Assembly: GCA_028023455.1 (NCBI GenBank)
Contig: JAQFVV010000981.1
Span: 1-64,000 of the forward strand
DNA length: 64,000 nucleotides
Direction of reading: 5' to 3'
Origin: Epiperipatus broadwayi
Taxonomy: Eukaryota; Onychophora; Udeonychophora; Euonychophora; Peripatidae
Both the position numbers and the translations under genes were made by a program. The notes beneath the pieces were generated by a model. The model did not search any database, was not told where the DNA came from, and saw nothing but the letters and a program-made list of their open reading frames with translations. Position 1 is the first letter of the stretch, and each line of letters begins with the position of its first letter. Positions 1 to 10,769 of the stretch are shown here, one piece after another.

Positions 1-1066
1 AGGTAGAAATGGTCAGGCAATGATTAGATTATTTAGATTGAGTTTGGAGATATTATTTAACCCTCACGTACATAAGTATAAGTATAAGTGTTTAGTTATT
101 GTTTTTCTTTGCCTTTCTTTATTTTGTATAGTTAATGTTAGATGATTTACACCGATTATAACAGATAAGTGTTGTATAAAATTTTATAATATGTATAAAA
201 GATGATTGATTTATGGCATCATCTAAGTTTTATAAATAAGCTAATAAAAAGTATGTTTTAAAAATGCATTATATTTAAGATATTATAAAAGCACACTTAT
301 TCGAAAATATATGACTTGTATATTAAATATTAGTCAATTTTGAGTTTACTGTAGAAGAAATATAATTGGTTAGAAAGGTGCATAAAATGTTTTTTTTTGT
401 TTATTCATTATTTATTTTGTCTTTTAATTTTTAATAAATGTTTTAATGAATTAAAAGCCCAAATAATTGTAGATTTAATACTTCCTTTTCTTTCAATATT
501 TAGGAAATGTAAAATTTTGTATGTAATGTACACACATCCTGCATTCTTTCAAATCATTCATAAACTAACCTTAAATACTATAATTGCTAGCTTAGTAATT
601 ATAACCCAATTATTTAATTAAATCTGTAACTTTTAAATCCCAATTATAATTAAAGAAAAGCAAAATAAAAGTATAGAATAAAATATTAGAATTGATCTAG
701 CATAGGTTAGTTTTAAAGAAAGTTAAAATGTTTAATATTTGAAATATAAAACAATTAAATAATTTACACATACATTGCCTATATGTATGCATTATAACTT
801 TGCTTTTTAAAGAAAAATTAAATATTAAATAGTTTAAATGTGTGTATTACCTTTCTATCAACACACACAGAAATAAAGCATATAATTGTTGTCCCACTCT
901 TTCTCTGTTTAAAGCCTTTAGAATTTTGATCTGGAAGGGTTTGAACTTGGCTTCCCTACAGCTTCTTTTATGGTTATATAAAATTGTGATGATGATTTTT
1001 GGTTTACCTTTTCTACATGCACATTACTATAAATTTGGCTAGTGACCAAATTGTAATGGCACAATA

Positions 1067-1099
<33 letters not shown>

Positions 1100-1130
1100 G
1101 TAACAAGTCATAAATTTTGTAACTTGCTTT
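1..1130. other. A+T-rich stretch, no gene seen
   Basis: No convincing coding region, RNA gene or transposon terminus is visible. A (TA)n tract interrupted by one CA lies at about 1064-1100. Short open frames here have low-complexity, A+T-driven composition and no recognisable motif. Confidence 0.6.
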
Positions 1131-1149
1131 TAAGCTTGCATTTAAATGA

Positions 1150-1196
1150 TCACTAGATAGAGCTTAACAATAGCTCTAAACAAGCTTTATATATAT
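1150..1196 (-). repeat. Short fragment resembling the 52-53 kb repeat family
   Basis: The run around 1170-1194 (tagctctaaacaagcttt) resembles the stretch at about 52055-52075 (taggtctaaacaagctttt) and the reverse complement of 53880-53900. It abuts a (TA)n tract that also abuts the LTR-like element starting at 1207. The match is short, so this may be coincidence in A+T-rich DNA. Confidence 0.3.
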
Positions 1197-1648
1197 ATAT
1201 ATATATTGTAACGAGCACAGACGTTCATTACATTGTTTTTTTTTGATTAAACATGAAAGTAAATTAAAAAGTTCGCATTTAAAAATTTTCTTTAAGAATT
1301 AAAAATTGAAATTAAATATCATCTTAAACTCTTATATATTAAATCGCACAGATAATGAAAAATTATTAAAATAAAACTTTATTAAAGAAAAAGTATTTTA
1401 AAACTAAATTTTAAAAAGATTTGGAAATAAAATTATATCTTTAAATTTATCTTTAAATATATCTTTGATTTGGAAAACAGGTTAATTAATCAGAAATGGA
1501 AATGATAAATTTAATTAGTCAAATGTAAACCAGCCTTGGGCATTTAAATGTAAAAACATAGGTCAGATAGGAAAACAATAGAAACTTTTAGCAAATGAAA
1601 TAAATCCATTGGGAAATCGGACCTCAACGAAAAGGATCATCACATCGA

Positions 1649-1689
1649 TGACGTAATGTTAAGTCAATCCTTCGAATACGTATAAAAGG
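1649..1689 (+). promoter_or_regulatory. CRE-like site plus TATA box inside the LTR-like element
   Basis: TGACGTAA at 1649-1656 matches the CRE/ATF half-site consensus. TATAAAAGG at 1681-1689 is a good TATA box in unusually G+C-containing surroundings, 25 bases downstream. The spacing and position inside a TG...CA-bounded element suggest the U3 promoter of an LTR. The transcription start is not visible directly. Confidence 0.4.
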
Positions 1690-2177
1690 AAAATTTGGAA
1701 ATTATTAATTAGTGACTAGTGAATGATTATTACGATGTGAGAGAGATGTGTTAGTGCGGAAGTGAAGGAGAAGGGATTGAAAAAAGACGCACGATTCAAT
1801 CCCTTCAGCTTTGCTAAGAAAGAAAAAGGAATGAACTATCGTTTTTCTACATTGAGGACCAGTTAAAGCAAAAAAACCTCCGGATGGATAAATAAATCAA
1901 CCAACAGAATACCAATTTTAGGACGGCGTGGGAATTCACGTTCAGGGCAAGCAATGAATAAAGATGAACTGTTTAAAACCATAAGAACTTTACAATTAAT
2001 GAACATTAAGTTAAAAACTTTTCGTATTTAAAATAATTGCATTAGTTTCCTATCTGACTAAAGTAGTTAAAATGTTATTTGATGTATTTTTTATTTATTT
2101 GTTTAAAATCATTTCCATTTATTTAATTTTGTTCTTTAAGTTTATTTATAATTTCTGTTTTCCGTTAAGTTAAATTA

Positions 2178-2654
2178 TATAAATGTTAAACTTAAGTCGG
2201 GCGTGAATGGCTGTATAGATTTGTAAAGTTATATTAGGGGAGGGTAATCTTAGGTTATTTGTTTCGTGGTTAAATTGGGTCAATGGATTGAATATATTGG
2301 TGTGATTAGTAGATGTGATATTGATTCACTACGGGCAGAATTGCTTCATACGCCACACACTTCTGTTTGCCTATGGAAGGAATTATAAGTCGGATACCGC
2401 AGTTCCTTTCTATGGAGTTTTTTGTTTTATTGCTCTTCTTTGCAGATAGATGTAATATTCCTATCTCATAAGAGGCAATTTCTTCTCTTAACCTTTTGTG
2501 CTGCCGTATTTTATTACATTGAATACATCGATATATCCAATCCATTGAACCAATTCAACTACGAAATGAATAACCTAAGATTACCCTCCCTTAATATAAC
2601 TTTACAAAACTATATAGCCATTCACGCCCGACTTAATTTTAACATTTAAATACG
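2178..2654. repeat. Foldback: two ~128-bp arms with ~220-bp spacer
   Basis: The arm at 2178-2305 is repeated in reverse complement at about 2525-2654. The block ttaagtcgggcgtgaatggc and the block ggagggtaatcttaggttat are almost exactly conserved between the arms. The spacer holds no motif I recognise. It has the same outward-facing geometry as the Penelope pieces further right, but no coding remnant identifies its family. Confidence 0.8.
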
Positions 2655-3341
2655 TTCGCACAGATTTGTTTAAAAATGTTGGGTATAGATCGATTACATA
2701 GATTCCACGGTCAAAACATTTCAAAATAAACATAAACGATCAAAATACAAAATTATTGATACCGACAATCGCAGAGGGAAACTTATAAGTAACCCAATAG
2801 TATTCACCATAAGATACTTGCGTTGTCACCAATAACTTAAAAGACATCCGAATAAATACATTTTAGATACTCACCGTAAGGTATCATTATTTATCGAATG
2901 TCTATATATTTTGATCAAATATGAAAACCAAAATATAATTAACCGCAAACGAATCCATGCAAGTGTCTATAAACAACTTAAATTTCATACATTTAAATAA
3001 TCTTTACAATAAGAAAAAAAAAATGGAAATGAGTTTTATCAATCGGAAAACATATAAAATTAAACATTATTAATTTGATTTTAAACTTAAAAAAGTCAGA
3101 TAGAAGTTCATAAACTTGAACGAAAGTTCAGACGTTCGTTACAATATATATATAATATTACAAATCGATGTCTGTATTTCTTCAAAATAATACACGTAAA
3201 TTTATAAATAAATATTTGAAAATACAGTAATTAAAAGTTTATAAAAATTATATGTATAACCGTAACTTAGAAGCGCTTTCAACTGCCTTGTAGCTTTATC
3301 AACTATCACTTTTAAAATGTCAGCTTTCCCATAATTCCATG

Positions 3342-3842
3342 TCAACTTTCCCATAATTCTGTGATCATAATGTTTGCTGCTTGCCTATTAATTAAATTCT
3401 GCTTGTGTTTATATATTAACATCGCCTCTTTAATTTTTCTTTTATTATTATTTCTTTCAGTTCCCAATATTTTTACATTGTTATAATCAAAATCAAAACC
3501 ATATATACATGATTTATTATGGTCATAAAAAACAGAAGCTGATAAATTATCAATATTTTTAAAATTTTGTTTTGTATTTTGAACCCTTTTAAATAACAAT
3601 GAGTGCTCTTTTGTCCTTTTTTCCAATGTGCATCTCGATTCACCTATATATCCATTGCCACACCTACATGTCCATTTGTAAATGATACAACTTTTATTTA
3701 TCAATAAAATTTTATCTTTTAAATTGTTTATTAATTTATTTAATGTAGGTGGTGCATAAAATGCAATATCACATATTCCTATATAAATTTTCTTAATGAA
3801 ACTTGTTTGTTGATTTGAAATATATGGTATTGATATCCACAA
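3342..3842 (-). pseudogene. PLE C-terminal GIY-YIG endonuclease, truncated
   Basis: This 166-codon open frame encodes the C-terminal endonuclease region of a Penelope-like element. In order it has a short linker, a Cys-rich stretch (IYKWTCRCGNGYIGES, residues about 55-70) that carries the YIG of GIY-YIG nucleases, the downstream R..EH motif (KRTKEHS), and a C-terminal tail ending ITELWES. In full elements this domain follows a reverse transcriptase and nicks target DNA for reverse transcription. Here the polymerase is absent, so the frame is a 5'-truncated remnant with no true start. The open frame and intact nuclease motifs suggest a fairly young copy. Two more copies of the same tail lie at 3906-4043 and 24394-24577. 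Confidence 0.8.
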
Positions 3843-3905
3843 TTTTTTATCAGAAAAATTAACATTATTATTAATATTTTTATATTTGGAAGTAAAATTT
3901 TTAAC

Positions 3906-4043
3906 AATGTAAAAATATTGGAAACTGAAAGAAATAATAATAAAAGAAAAATTAAAGAGGCGATGTTAATATATAAACAGAAGCAGAATTTAATTAATAG
4001 GCAAGCAGCAAATGTTAAGATCACAGAATTATGGGAAAGTTGA
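3906..4043 (+). pseudogene. PLE C-terminal tail, second arm
   Basis: The 45 codons plus stop encode NVKILETERNNNKRK... through QAANVKITELWES. They match the tail of the minus-strand copy at 3342-3842 almost exactly. The nuclease motifs are missing, so this is only the end of the element together with its 3' UTR. A three-residue difference from the other arm (IM to VK, and H to Q) shows that the arms have diverged slightly. Confidence 0.8.
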
Positions 4044-4202
4044 CATTGAATTATGGGAAAGTGGACATTTAAAATGTGATAGTTGACAAAGCTACAAGGT
4101 AGCTGAAAGTGCTTCTAAGTTATAGTTATACATATAAATTTTATAAACTTTTAATTACTGTATTTTCAAATATTTATAAATTTACATATATATATATATA
4201 TA

Positions 4203-4630
4203 TGTCATATTATTATTACTATTTGTGGGATATTCCATGTAGTTAAAAAAGCTACATGCTGATGTTTTAGTACAATATCAAGTACCTTCCTCAGAGCATT
4301 CTCTTTCTCAAATTATAATAAGAATGCACATGAGATTTAAAATTGTTTTTATTGTTTTCTTTCTCCTCATATATTGGTTGAGAAGTTTTAAAATTTATTA
4401 ACAACATTTGGAAGAAGCTATTGGAAGAGAAAATACATTTTAAAACTTCTCAACCAATATATGAGGAGAAAGAAAACAATAAAAACGATTTTAAATCTCA
4501 CGCACATTCTTGTTATAATTTGAGAAAGAGAACGCTCTGAGGAAGGTACTTGATATTGTACTGAAACATCAGCATTTAGCTTTTTTAACTACATGGAATA
4601 TCCCGCAAATAGTAATAATAAAGTGACATA
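4203..4630. repeat. Near-perfect foldback, ~193-bp arms with 42-nt loop
   Basis: The arm at 4203-4395 pairs with 4438-4630 with only scattered mismatches. It starts immediately after the (TA)n run that ends the preceding PLE, and a second (TA)n run (4656-4696) follows about 25 bases after its other end. Each arm, read outward, contains CTGAGGA, a short stem, then GAAAC or AAAAC, then a tail ending near atggaatatccc. The outward geometry is that of the neighbouring PLE pairs, so I read it as the 3' ends of a further PLE family. No coding sequence is left to prove that. Confidence 0.85.
4537..4573 (+). ncRNA. Hammerhead-ribozyme-like core
   Basis: CTGAGGA (4537-4543) fits the CUGANGA box and GAAA (4563-4566) the second core box. 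Between them GGTAC and GTACT can form a five-pair stem II (one G-U pair) closing an 8-nt loop. The sequence after GAAA is CATCAG. Penelope-like elements are known to encode hammerheads. The matching site on the other arm (minus strand, 4264-4294) has AAAA in place of GAAA. Stems I and III and the cleavage site are not resolved by eye, so activity is unproven. Confidence 0.45.
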
Positions 4631-4653
4631 TTTTATCCGTGAAAATATTAGAA

Positions 4654-4655
<2 letters not shown>

Positions 4656-4696
<41 letters not shown>
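4656..4696. repeat. (TA)n microsatellite
   Basis: This is an uninterrupted TA run of about 40 bases. It lies between the 4.2-4.6 kb foldback and unique-looking sequence, and is one of many TA tracts at element boundaries in this window. Confidence 0.95.
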
Positions 4697-4700
<4 letters not shown>

Positions 4701-4921
4701 TTCCAACCAGTCACCACCTAAACATTCACAGTAAAATATAGTAATCAGTATTTCTCACTGCTGTCAAGGAATACCTTCACACCTTTTAATAGCAAGAATG
4801 GAAATCCATTCTTACTAATGGACCATTGAATTTATATGGATACTTAAAGATTGCAACTTGACTACAGAGTATGAAATATTGATACAATGAAGTTTAAATA
4901 AACCTCTTTAAACATAATTTA

Positions 4922-5620
4922 ATAATTTAATAGAAGTGCTTTCAACTATCTAAGTAGACGTTATCAACTATATTCAAATTCGATTACAAAAAACTGTTAT
5001 AAATGTATACAAAAACAATTATATCATACATCAATTTTTCCACAATTCATTAATTTTTATGATAGCAGCTTGTCTATTTATCAAATGCTGCTTTTCATTT
5101 CTTATTAATTTAAATATATTGAGAAATAATTCAAAAAATAAATGTAGTATTTTAAATCAATGTTGTGCAATATATAAATGGCAGTGTGTTTGTGGAAAAG
5201 CGTATATAGATGAATCTCAGTGTACATTGAAGAAAATATCAAAGGATCATTTATTACTATATAAATGAGTGCAAAAATCAAGACAAGAGAATGTTAGAAA
5301 TTATGATGTATCACCTTCAGTATTCTTTGATCATAATGTTACATGTATATATGGTTTTGATTTTAATTTTAATAAAGTTAAGATGTTATGTATTGAAAAA
5401 AATATTAATGAACATAAAATCAAAAAAGCTATGGTAATAAAAAATGGAAAGCAGCATTTGATAAATAGACAAGCTGGTAACATAAAAATTAATCAATTAT
5501 AGGAAAATTGATGTATGAGTAATTGTTTTTGTACACATTTATAATGGTTTTTTGTAATTGAATTTGAATATAGTTGATAATGACTACTTATATAGTTGAA
5601 AGTACTTCTATTAAATTATA
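4922..5620. mobile_element. Second, older Penelope-like element, outward-facing pair
   Basis: The left piece (about 4922-5115, minus strand) holds only the 3' coding tail and 3' UTR. The right piece (about 5119-5620, plus strand) holds the GIY-YIG region plus the same 3' UTR. The shared UTR includes the block atttgaatatagttgataa. This copy belongs to a family related to the 3.2-4.2 kb element (LINRQA tail, IYGFDF), but is more degraded and shows the mirror asymmetry: here the plus-strand piece is the long one. Confidence 0.75.
5119..5502 (+). pseudogene. PLE GIY-YIG endonuclease remnant, stop and active-site change
   Basis: The frame reads IYKWQCVCGKAYIDES, then SKDH, then SVFFDHN, IYGFDFNFNKVK and a LINRQAGN tail. 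It aligns along its length with the 3342-3842 product. A TGA at 5266-5268 interrupts the frame just after LLLYK. The family YIG motif reads YID here, which should damage the nuclease fold. The frame opens leftward into sequence that is really the reverse complement of its own tail, so the apparent N-terminus (MIAACLFIKCC) is an artefact of the inverted repeat. Confidence 0.75.
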
Positions 5621-6311
5621 GTAGATATTTGTTTTCAAAATATTGTTTAGTGTATTAATTATTGTATTGTTTTTAAAGAATTATATATATATACCTGGGT
5701 TTCATTTTATGTGGTAGATAGGTTCCTCAGATAATGCTCACAAAAGAAATTGCACAAAAATAGACTTACTTTATCTTGAAAAATGGAGGATACGTACTGT
5801 AATTTTCCAAAAATCGCATAAAAGCAAAGCAACAATGTAAAATTACTTTAAAATTCACATAAAAAAAAATAGAAAATAAAATATGACTAATAAAAAATTT
5901 CAAATTTAAAAAAAAAATTGACACAAGACAAACTTTCTTTACTTTTTTTATTAAGTACAGTATTTAATTTTATTCAAAACAATATATTTTTATGCATAAT
6001 TTACATTTTTTTCATACATGTATGGTATTTTAATTATTATCACTATTTGAGACATCAAATTTGTCATGATGTGATGTGATGTGAGGTATTGTCGCTTCTC
6101 CTTAAATGAAGTCAAGAGGAAATACAACTAAAACATTTACCAATCACTGTTGATCCTTTCCATTTCGCTAAGCGATCTAAAATTGATATTTTTGTTTCCA
6201 AAGAAATTCTTATTTTTGGGTGTTTTTTTCTCTCCTTTAGGGTAAACTAAAAATTTAAAATAAAAATAAGAACGTAGACTTACGATAATAAAAAGACACT
6301 GACTCACCTCT

Positions 6312-6516
6312 GTTGGGCAAAATTTAATTAAATCTAACAAAAATTAAATTATTATTTTTGTCTTTAATTTTTTACTTTTCAATTCCATTTACAAATCAAA
6401 TTTCATTGTTTCATGCATTACATTATTTTCAGATCACATTATGTAATTTTTAAATTGTTAATTCCAATTAAAAATCAGATTTTAATTTTAAATTATCAAA
6501 TTTAATTGTGCCCAAC
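6312..6516. mobile_element. MITE with GTTGGGCA terminal inverted repeats
   Basis: GTTGGGCA at 6312-6319 is matched by TGCCCAAC at 6509-6516. The flanking A+T-rich arms (ttaattaaat, tttaattaaa types) also mirror each other imperfectly. The unit is 205 bp with no coding capacity, which fits a miniature inverted-repeat element. I see no clean target-site duplication, so the superfamily is not assigned. Confidence 0.55.
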
Positions 6517-6793
6517 GCTGTTACTCCTCTTTTAAAAATAAACTTGCAGACACTAAATGATTAAATGATTACATACTCTTTTTTTAAATAGCAAAAATAG
6601 AACATGATTTAAAATACAAAAACAACAACATACATAGTGTAGGCATCTATAATGTTTGAACAGATTTGCATTATAATCTTGTAAAATTTAATGTGTATAA
6701 ATAAAATGGAGAAATCCTGATTTTAAGTGAATTATGAATTTCTTTATTGCATAAATCTATTGCAGTACTATTATAAAGTGCTGAAAATATTGA

Positions 6794-6918
6794 AATTATT
6801 AGATGGAAGTCAAACTCTGATAATGCACTATTACTTTAAATATGACGTGAGCGTGTGAAATTTATAATATTTAAAGTAATAGCGCATTATCGGAGCTCGT
6901 CTTCTGATCTAATAATTT
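6794..6918. mobile_element. Small foldback, 48-bp arms
   Basis: The arm from attattagat to ttactttaaat (about 6796-6841) pairs with about 6867-6917, leaving a spacer of about 25 bp that contains gacgtgagcgtg. Mismatches between the arms include ctctgataatgcacta against gcgcattatcggag. The arms end in attattagat/atctaataat. The size and structure fit a foldback MITE. Confidence 0.6.
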
Positions 6919-7029
6919 TTATCTCATAAAAGAAAACTGCATACAAAGATATTAAGAAGAAACATGAAGAGCATAACTTCAAAATTGCATTAAATAAATC
7001 CACATAAAACAAGACCTGGGTGTGTATAT

Positions 7030-8252
7030 ATATATTATAATTGGAATACAGACATTGATTACTAATTTACTAATATATATATAATGGCTGTTAAAGAGGA
7101 TTAATTAATTATTCGAAAGTATTTTTGCAGAATAAAAGATTATTTATAATGGTTAATTATCATTATAATTACTATTTTTATTATTTATATATTGTAATGG
7201 ATTTAAATTCAAGTAATATAAATAAATAGAAATAGTTAACAAAATCAATTATATACTTTTAATGTAATGATTATTCTGATGATGATGATAAAATGACCTA
7301 GCACAGAAGGTTGACTGTAATTATTCCAAAAGTATTTTTAATGTTTTTTTTTAAATTCATTTCAAATTAATCTTCAGGTGCCAATATTTGTAAATAGAAT
7401 TTTTTTTTTTTTTGAAATCTGAATACCACTGATTATCATTGGTTAATTTAATAATATTATCCATGCTTGACTCCCAGTAAAGTTCATGATTTCTCAGGGA
7501 TAGTGAATTTAATGGCCAGTTTGGTATAAATTCAAAAAGCAAAAATAAGCTAAATTGGTTAACTAAAAAATAAGATAACAATTTATATAAACAAATAATT
7601 AAAATATGATACCCTTTCTTATACTTTTGCCTTCTATCAGATAAATATAATACAAAATATTGAAGAACTAATAATAATTATAAATATTAAAATTAAGGAA
7701 TTATAAATAAATATAAAAATAAGGTCTTTCCGTGATAAAAATACTTTAAGCAATAGATTTTATCAATTCAGTCCTGATCATGGTTTTAAATTTCAGGCAT
7801 TGTAAATGATAAACATAGTATTTGGTTCTGACTAGAGATATATGGCACATCATAGAGATGAGTCCACTTCTTTTTTATGCAATGGGTTTCTTTTCTAAAG
7901 CAGACAATGCATTTTATTCAATTTCCATGTGCCTCTCTGGATATGATTGTATTGTTCATGTTTTTTCTCTAGTATGCTTGCAGTTTCTTTAATCATACAT
8001 GGCAAATAAATGTCAACAAAATTGCTGAAATAGCTGGAATATTAAAAAAATAATTTGAAATGGTAAGCAAGTTATGGCTATTCAAAGGTATTCTAAGAGA
8101 AACTGTTATAAACAGCAAATTCTCCTAGTTTCACAAAATCAATTTGGACAACTTTTGGTTTGAGTCAACACTTAGATAAGATTACTGCCACTTTGTTGGT
8201 CTATTTATATGTCATGGTCTTACAACATTTTTGAACAACTAACATGTAATTA

Positions 8253-8289
<37 letters not shown>

Positions 8290-10769
8290 GTGAGAAAGGT
8301 TATAATATATATATATATCAAGACCTGATTACAAGATTTTATGTCTTTATTTACAAAAAACATGCTTTCCCATAATACTTTCTTTATTCATTAAATGATT
8401 TTACAAGTGACTGTATAATAAAAAGTAGTCTTTTATAATTTATGTTAATGATAGGAATAAAGGAAAATCATGACTGAAATATCTCATTTTTAATATTTTA
8501 CAAGTTTTAATAATGTATTTATATTTGCCATCCAATTTACTGTAAGAAAAGGCCAATTATTTCTTTAAACCTTTATCCAGCAGGCAAATCTAAAATAGTT
8601 TACAAAATATGGTACATTTTTATAAATGACACAATTCAATTTAATTAGAGTGGATTAAAACTTAAATATATTATGTAATTTCTCTTTCAGTAAATTATCA
8701 ATATTTTTTATTGTTTTTGATTACCTGAATTGCTATTTTACTAATTTTAATTTTACAAATTACATTTTTATTATAAAATCCTGTTTGGTAAAACTATTCA
8801 ACAATTTTATTCATGCAGAAAATATTTTATAAAATTGGTATAAAAATAAAGTGAACAAAATCTTAAATCTTAACTGTGACTGAAACAAATACAGTTTAAT
8901 AATATTATCAAGAGTTTCCTACAAACTGTTGAAAAAATATTTTCAACAACTATGTCAGTAATTGATATCTATATGTCTTTAAACAGGCTGGATTTAGACA
9001 AAAAGGTTGTGAATAAGATTTTATATTAGTTTTTTTTTCACATTGAGCAAATGTTTTAGATCTAAAAAAACTTTTTCTACCATTATAAGTTTGACCCAAA
9101 CTTATTCTGTTTTAAAAGATGGTGAAGTCTCTATATAATTTTTGTGGGAATATTTTTAATTTACCATGATAAAATGTTTTCCAATAGAAAAACTAGAGTG
9201 ATATTAAATATTGATCATAACTAATATATTTTTTTCTTCAGAACAGTCTTCAATTGAGTTTTCATCTCACAAATTATTTATTATATTTATTGTAATTTTT
9301 TAAAGTCCAAATTTATACATTTCAATTATTGTAATGACATTGTTTTGCATTTTACCCAAAAATATTTTTTTATACCAGAAATAGAAAATTAATATATTGG
9401 CAATATGAAAAAGTTAGGATTATTAATAACCACTGTCTTATTTGTAATCACACATGAATAATGTACTCAACATTTTGTTTAAGTGGAAGGAAAACATCTT
9501 AAATGTGAATAGGAATGTATACAACAAATGCCCTAAAATATCATTATATGCCTCTTTGAAAAAAAAAATTCTGGATAAGATTTATGTAAAAAATTTTCTG
9601 AAATTCTTAAAATCTTCACCTTTGCATTAGTTTTCTATTATTTTATATATTCTTCAATTAATAAAAGTAATCTGCATTATTGAAAATGTATTTAAAACTA
9701 TTAAATAGATCAGAATTACTACTATTTCAATATATTATTTTCACAAATAAGATGTGAATCAAATTAAGATCCTTTCTGAATTCTCAAATATAAATCTTTT
9801 GGGGCATTAAAAATGGACTTCTTTTGAAGCAGATTTAATAAAAACATTGGGGAATTTATCTTTTGGTATCAAATCTTTTAAAAAATGTTTAATGTTGTTA
9901 ACAATTGACTCTGTTTTTTTTACAAAAAAATCCATGTTTTAAAAAAATAATATAGAATGTCGATGTATCTTAGGGTGAATGTAATCAAATATAACCCATA
10001 TAAAATAAATCATAATGTTGACAAATTTTTGAAATACCATCCACCACAATTGTCAATTTCATTTTATATTTTACCACATGGTGAAATATTCAAATGTTCA
10101 CATATACAGCTAAAAATTATTGCTACTATCATTTGCAGAGTCACATTTTTATTTTACAAAATCTAACAAAATCCATTTAGTATTAAACTTGGGGTCCATA
10201 ATGTAGCTCCATTTACTTCAGCTCATTAATGCTTAAAGATTAGAATTAAATAAAAAATCATTTTCCCAGTAAAATTATACAGATTTTAAATATAGATGAT
10301 GAGTTGCTGGTTCAGCCTGAAATCCATCTTGAGGGCATTTGTTTTTTATGGTGTCTTTATCCATATGTTTTCAAAAAAAATATGTGTGGAGGTTATTTAA
10401 TACAGCTGCATATAAATATGTAAATCAACAATTAATAGTATTTTTAATTATTTAGCATAAAAAAATAAATTTGTTAAATATTTAGTTTCAGCTACCAAAA
10501 TCTTTCATTTTATTCTATACATTGCCACATGTTGAAAAAATCAACTATATGTTTCCACACTCTTTATTTTAATTATAATGCATCATAAAATTAAACAATG
10601 AAAAGTAGATATAATTTTGTTAAGATTTATTTCAATAGCTATAATAGATGTAAGTCCTATTTTTAACACAGATTTAGATTGTGAAATTTTATAAAAAGGT
10701 TATTTACCTTATGTTGGGTCTTATAGTTTTCAGAATTAAGTTATTTTAAACTGTGATATATATATATAT
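7030..10769. other. A+T-rich stretch without recognisable genes
   Basis: Apart from (TA)n tracts at about 8250-8286 and just before 10770, I see no coding similarity, tRNA-like sequence or transposon terminus. Open frames are short and dominated by Ile, Phe, Leu, Lys and Asn as expected from base composition. Confidence 0.55.

Larger units (their letters stand above)
1207..3143 (+). mobile_element. Solo-LTR-like element with TGTAACGA/TCGTTACA ends
   Basis: The element starts TGTAACGA at 1207 directly after a (TA)n run and ends TCGTTACA at 3143 directly before another (TA)n run. Inverted TG...CA termini of this kind are typical of LTRs. A sequence related to the terminus (cagacgttc) occurs near both ends. 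Inside, a CRE-like TGACGTAA at 1649 and a TATAAAAGG at 1681 look like an LTR promoter, which sets the plus orientation. No gag or pol lies next to it, so a solo LTR of about 1.94 kb fits best. The target duplication cannot be read because both flanks are TA repeat. An inverted repeat (2178-2654) sits inside and may be a later insertion. A DNA transposon with 8-bp terminal inverted repeats is the alternative. Confidence 0.55.
3194..4188. mobile_element. Penelope-like element, two copies facing outward
   Basis: The left copy (minus strand, 3194-3842) and the right copy (plus strand, about 3890-4188) share their 3' parts: the last coding residues (LINRQAAN, ITELWES) and a ~140-bp 3' UTR. Both 3' ends point away from the centre. 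The left copy is longer and includes the whole GIY-YIG region; the right copy keeps only the last 45 codons. The right copy runs out into (TA)n; the left copy is separated from the LTR-like element at 3143 by a (TA)n run and about 45 bases of other sequence. No reverse transcriptase core remains. Inverted and partly duplicated copies are known for Penelope elements. Confidence 0.8.
5692..7026. mobile_element. Possible composite foldback element bounded by TA
   Basis: The left end (CCTGGGT, then ttttatgtgg by 5714) and the right end (reverse complement CCCAGGT, then ttttatgtgg) are inverted copies of each other and lie next to TA repeats. Inside are two separate MITE-like units (6312-6516 and 6794-6918). 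The left end read on the minus strand has CTGAGGA (5724-5730) and GAAA (5700-5703), but no clear stem between them. It could be an outward-facing PLE pair split by MITEs, or a short-TIR transposon. No coding remnant decides. Confidence 0.35.

Noticed and set aside
5059-5118. N-terminal part (MIAACLFIKCC...) of the frame starting at 5059
   Set aside because: This segment is the reverse complement of the element's own C-terminal coding tail and not genuine protein sequence.
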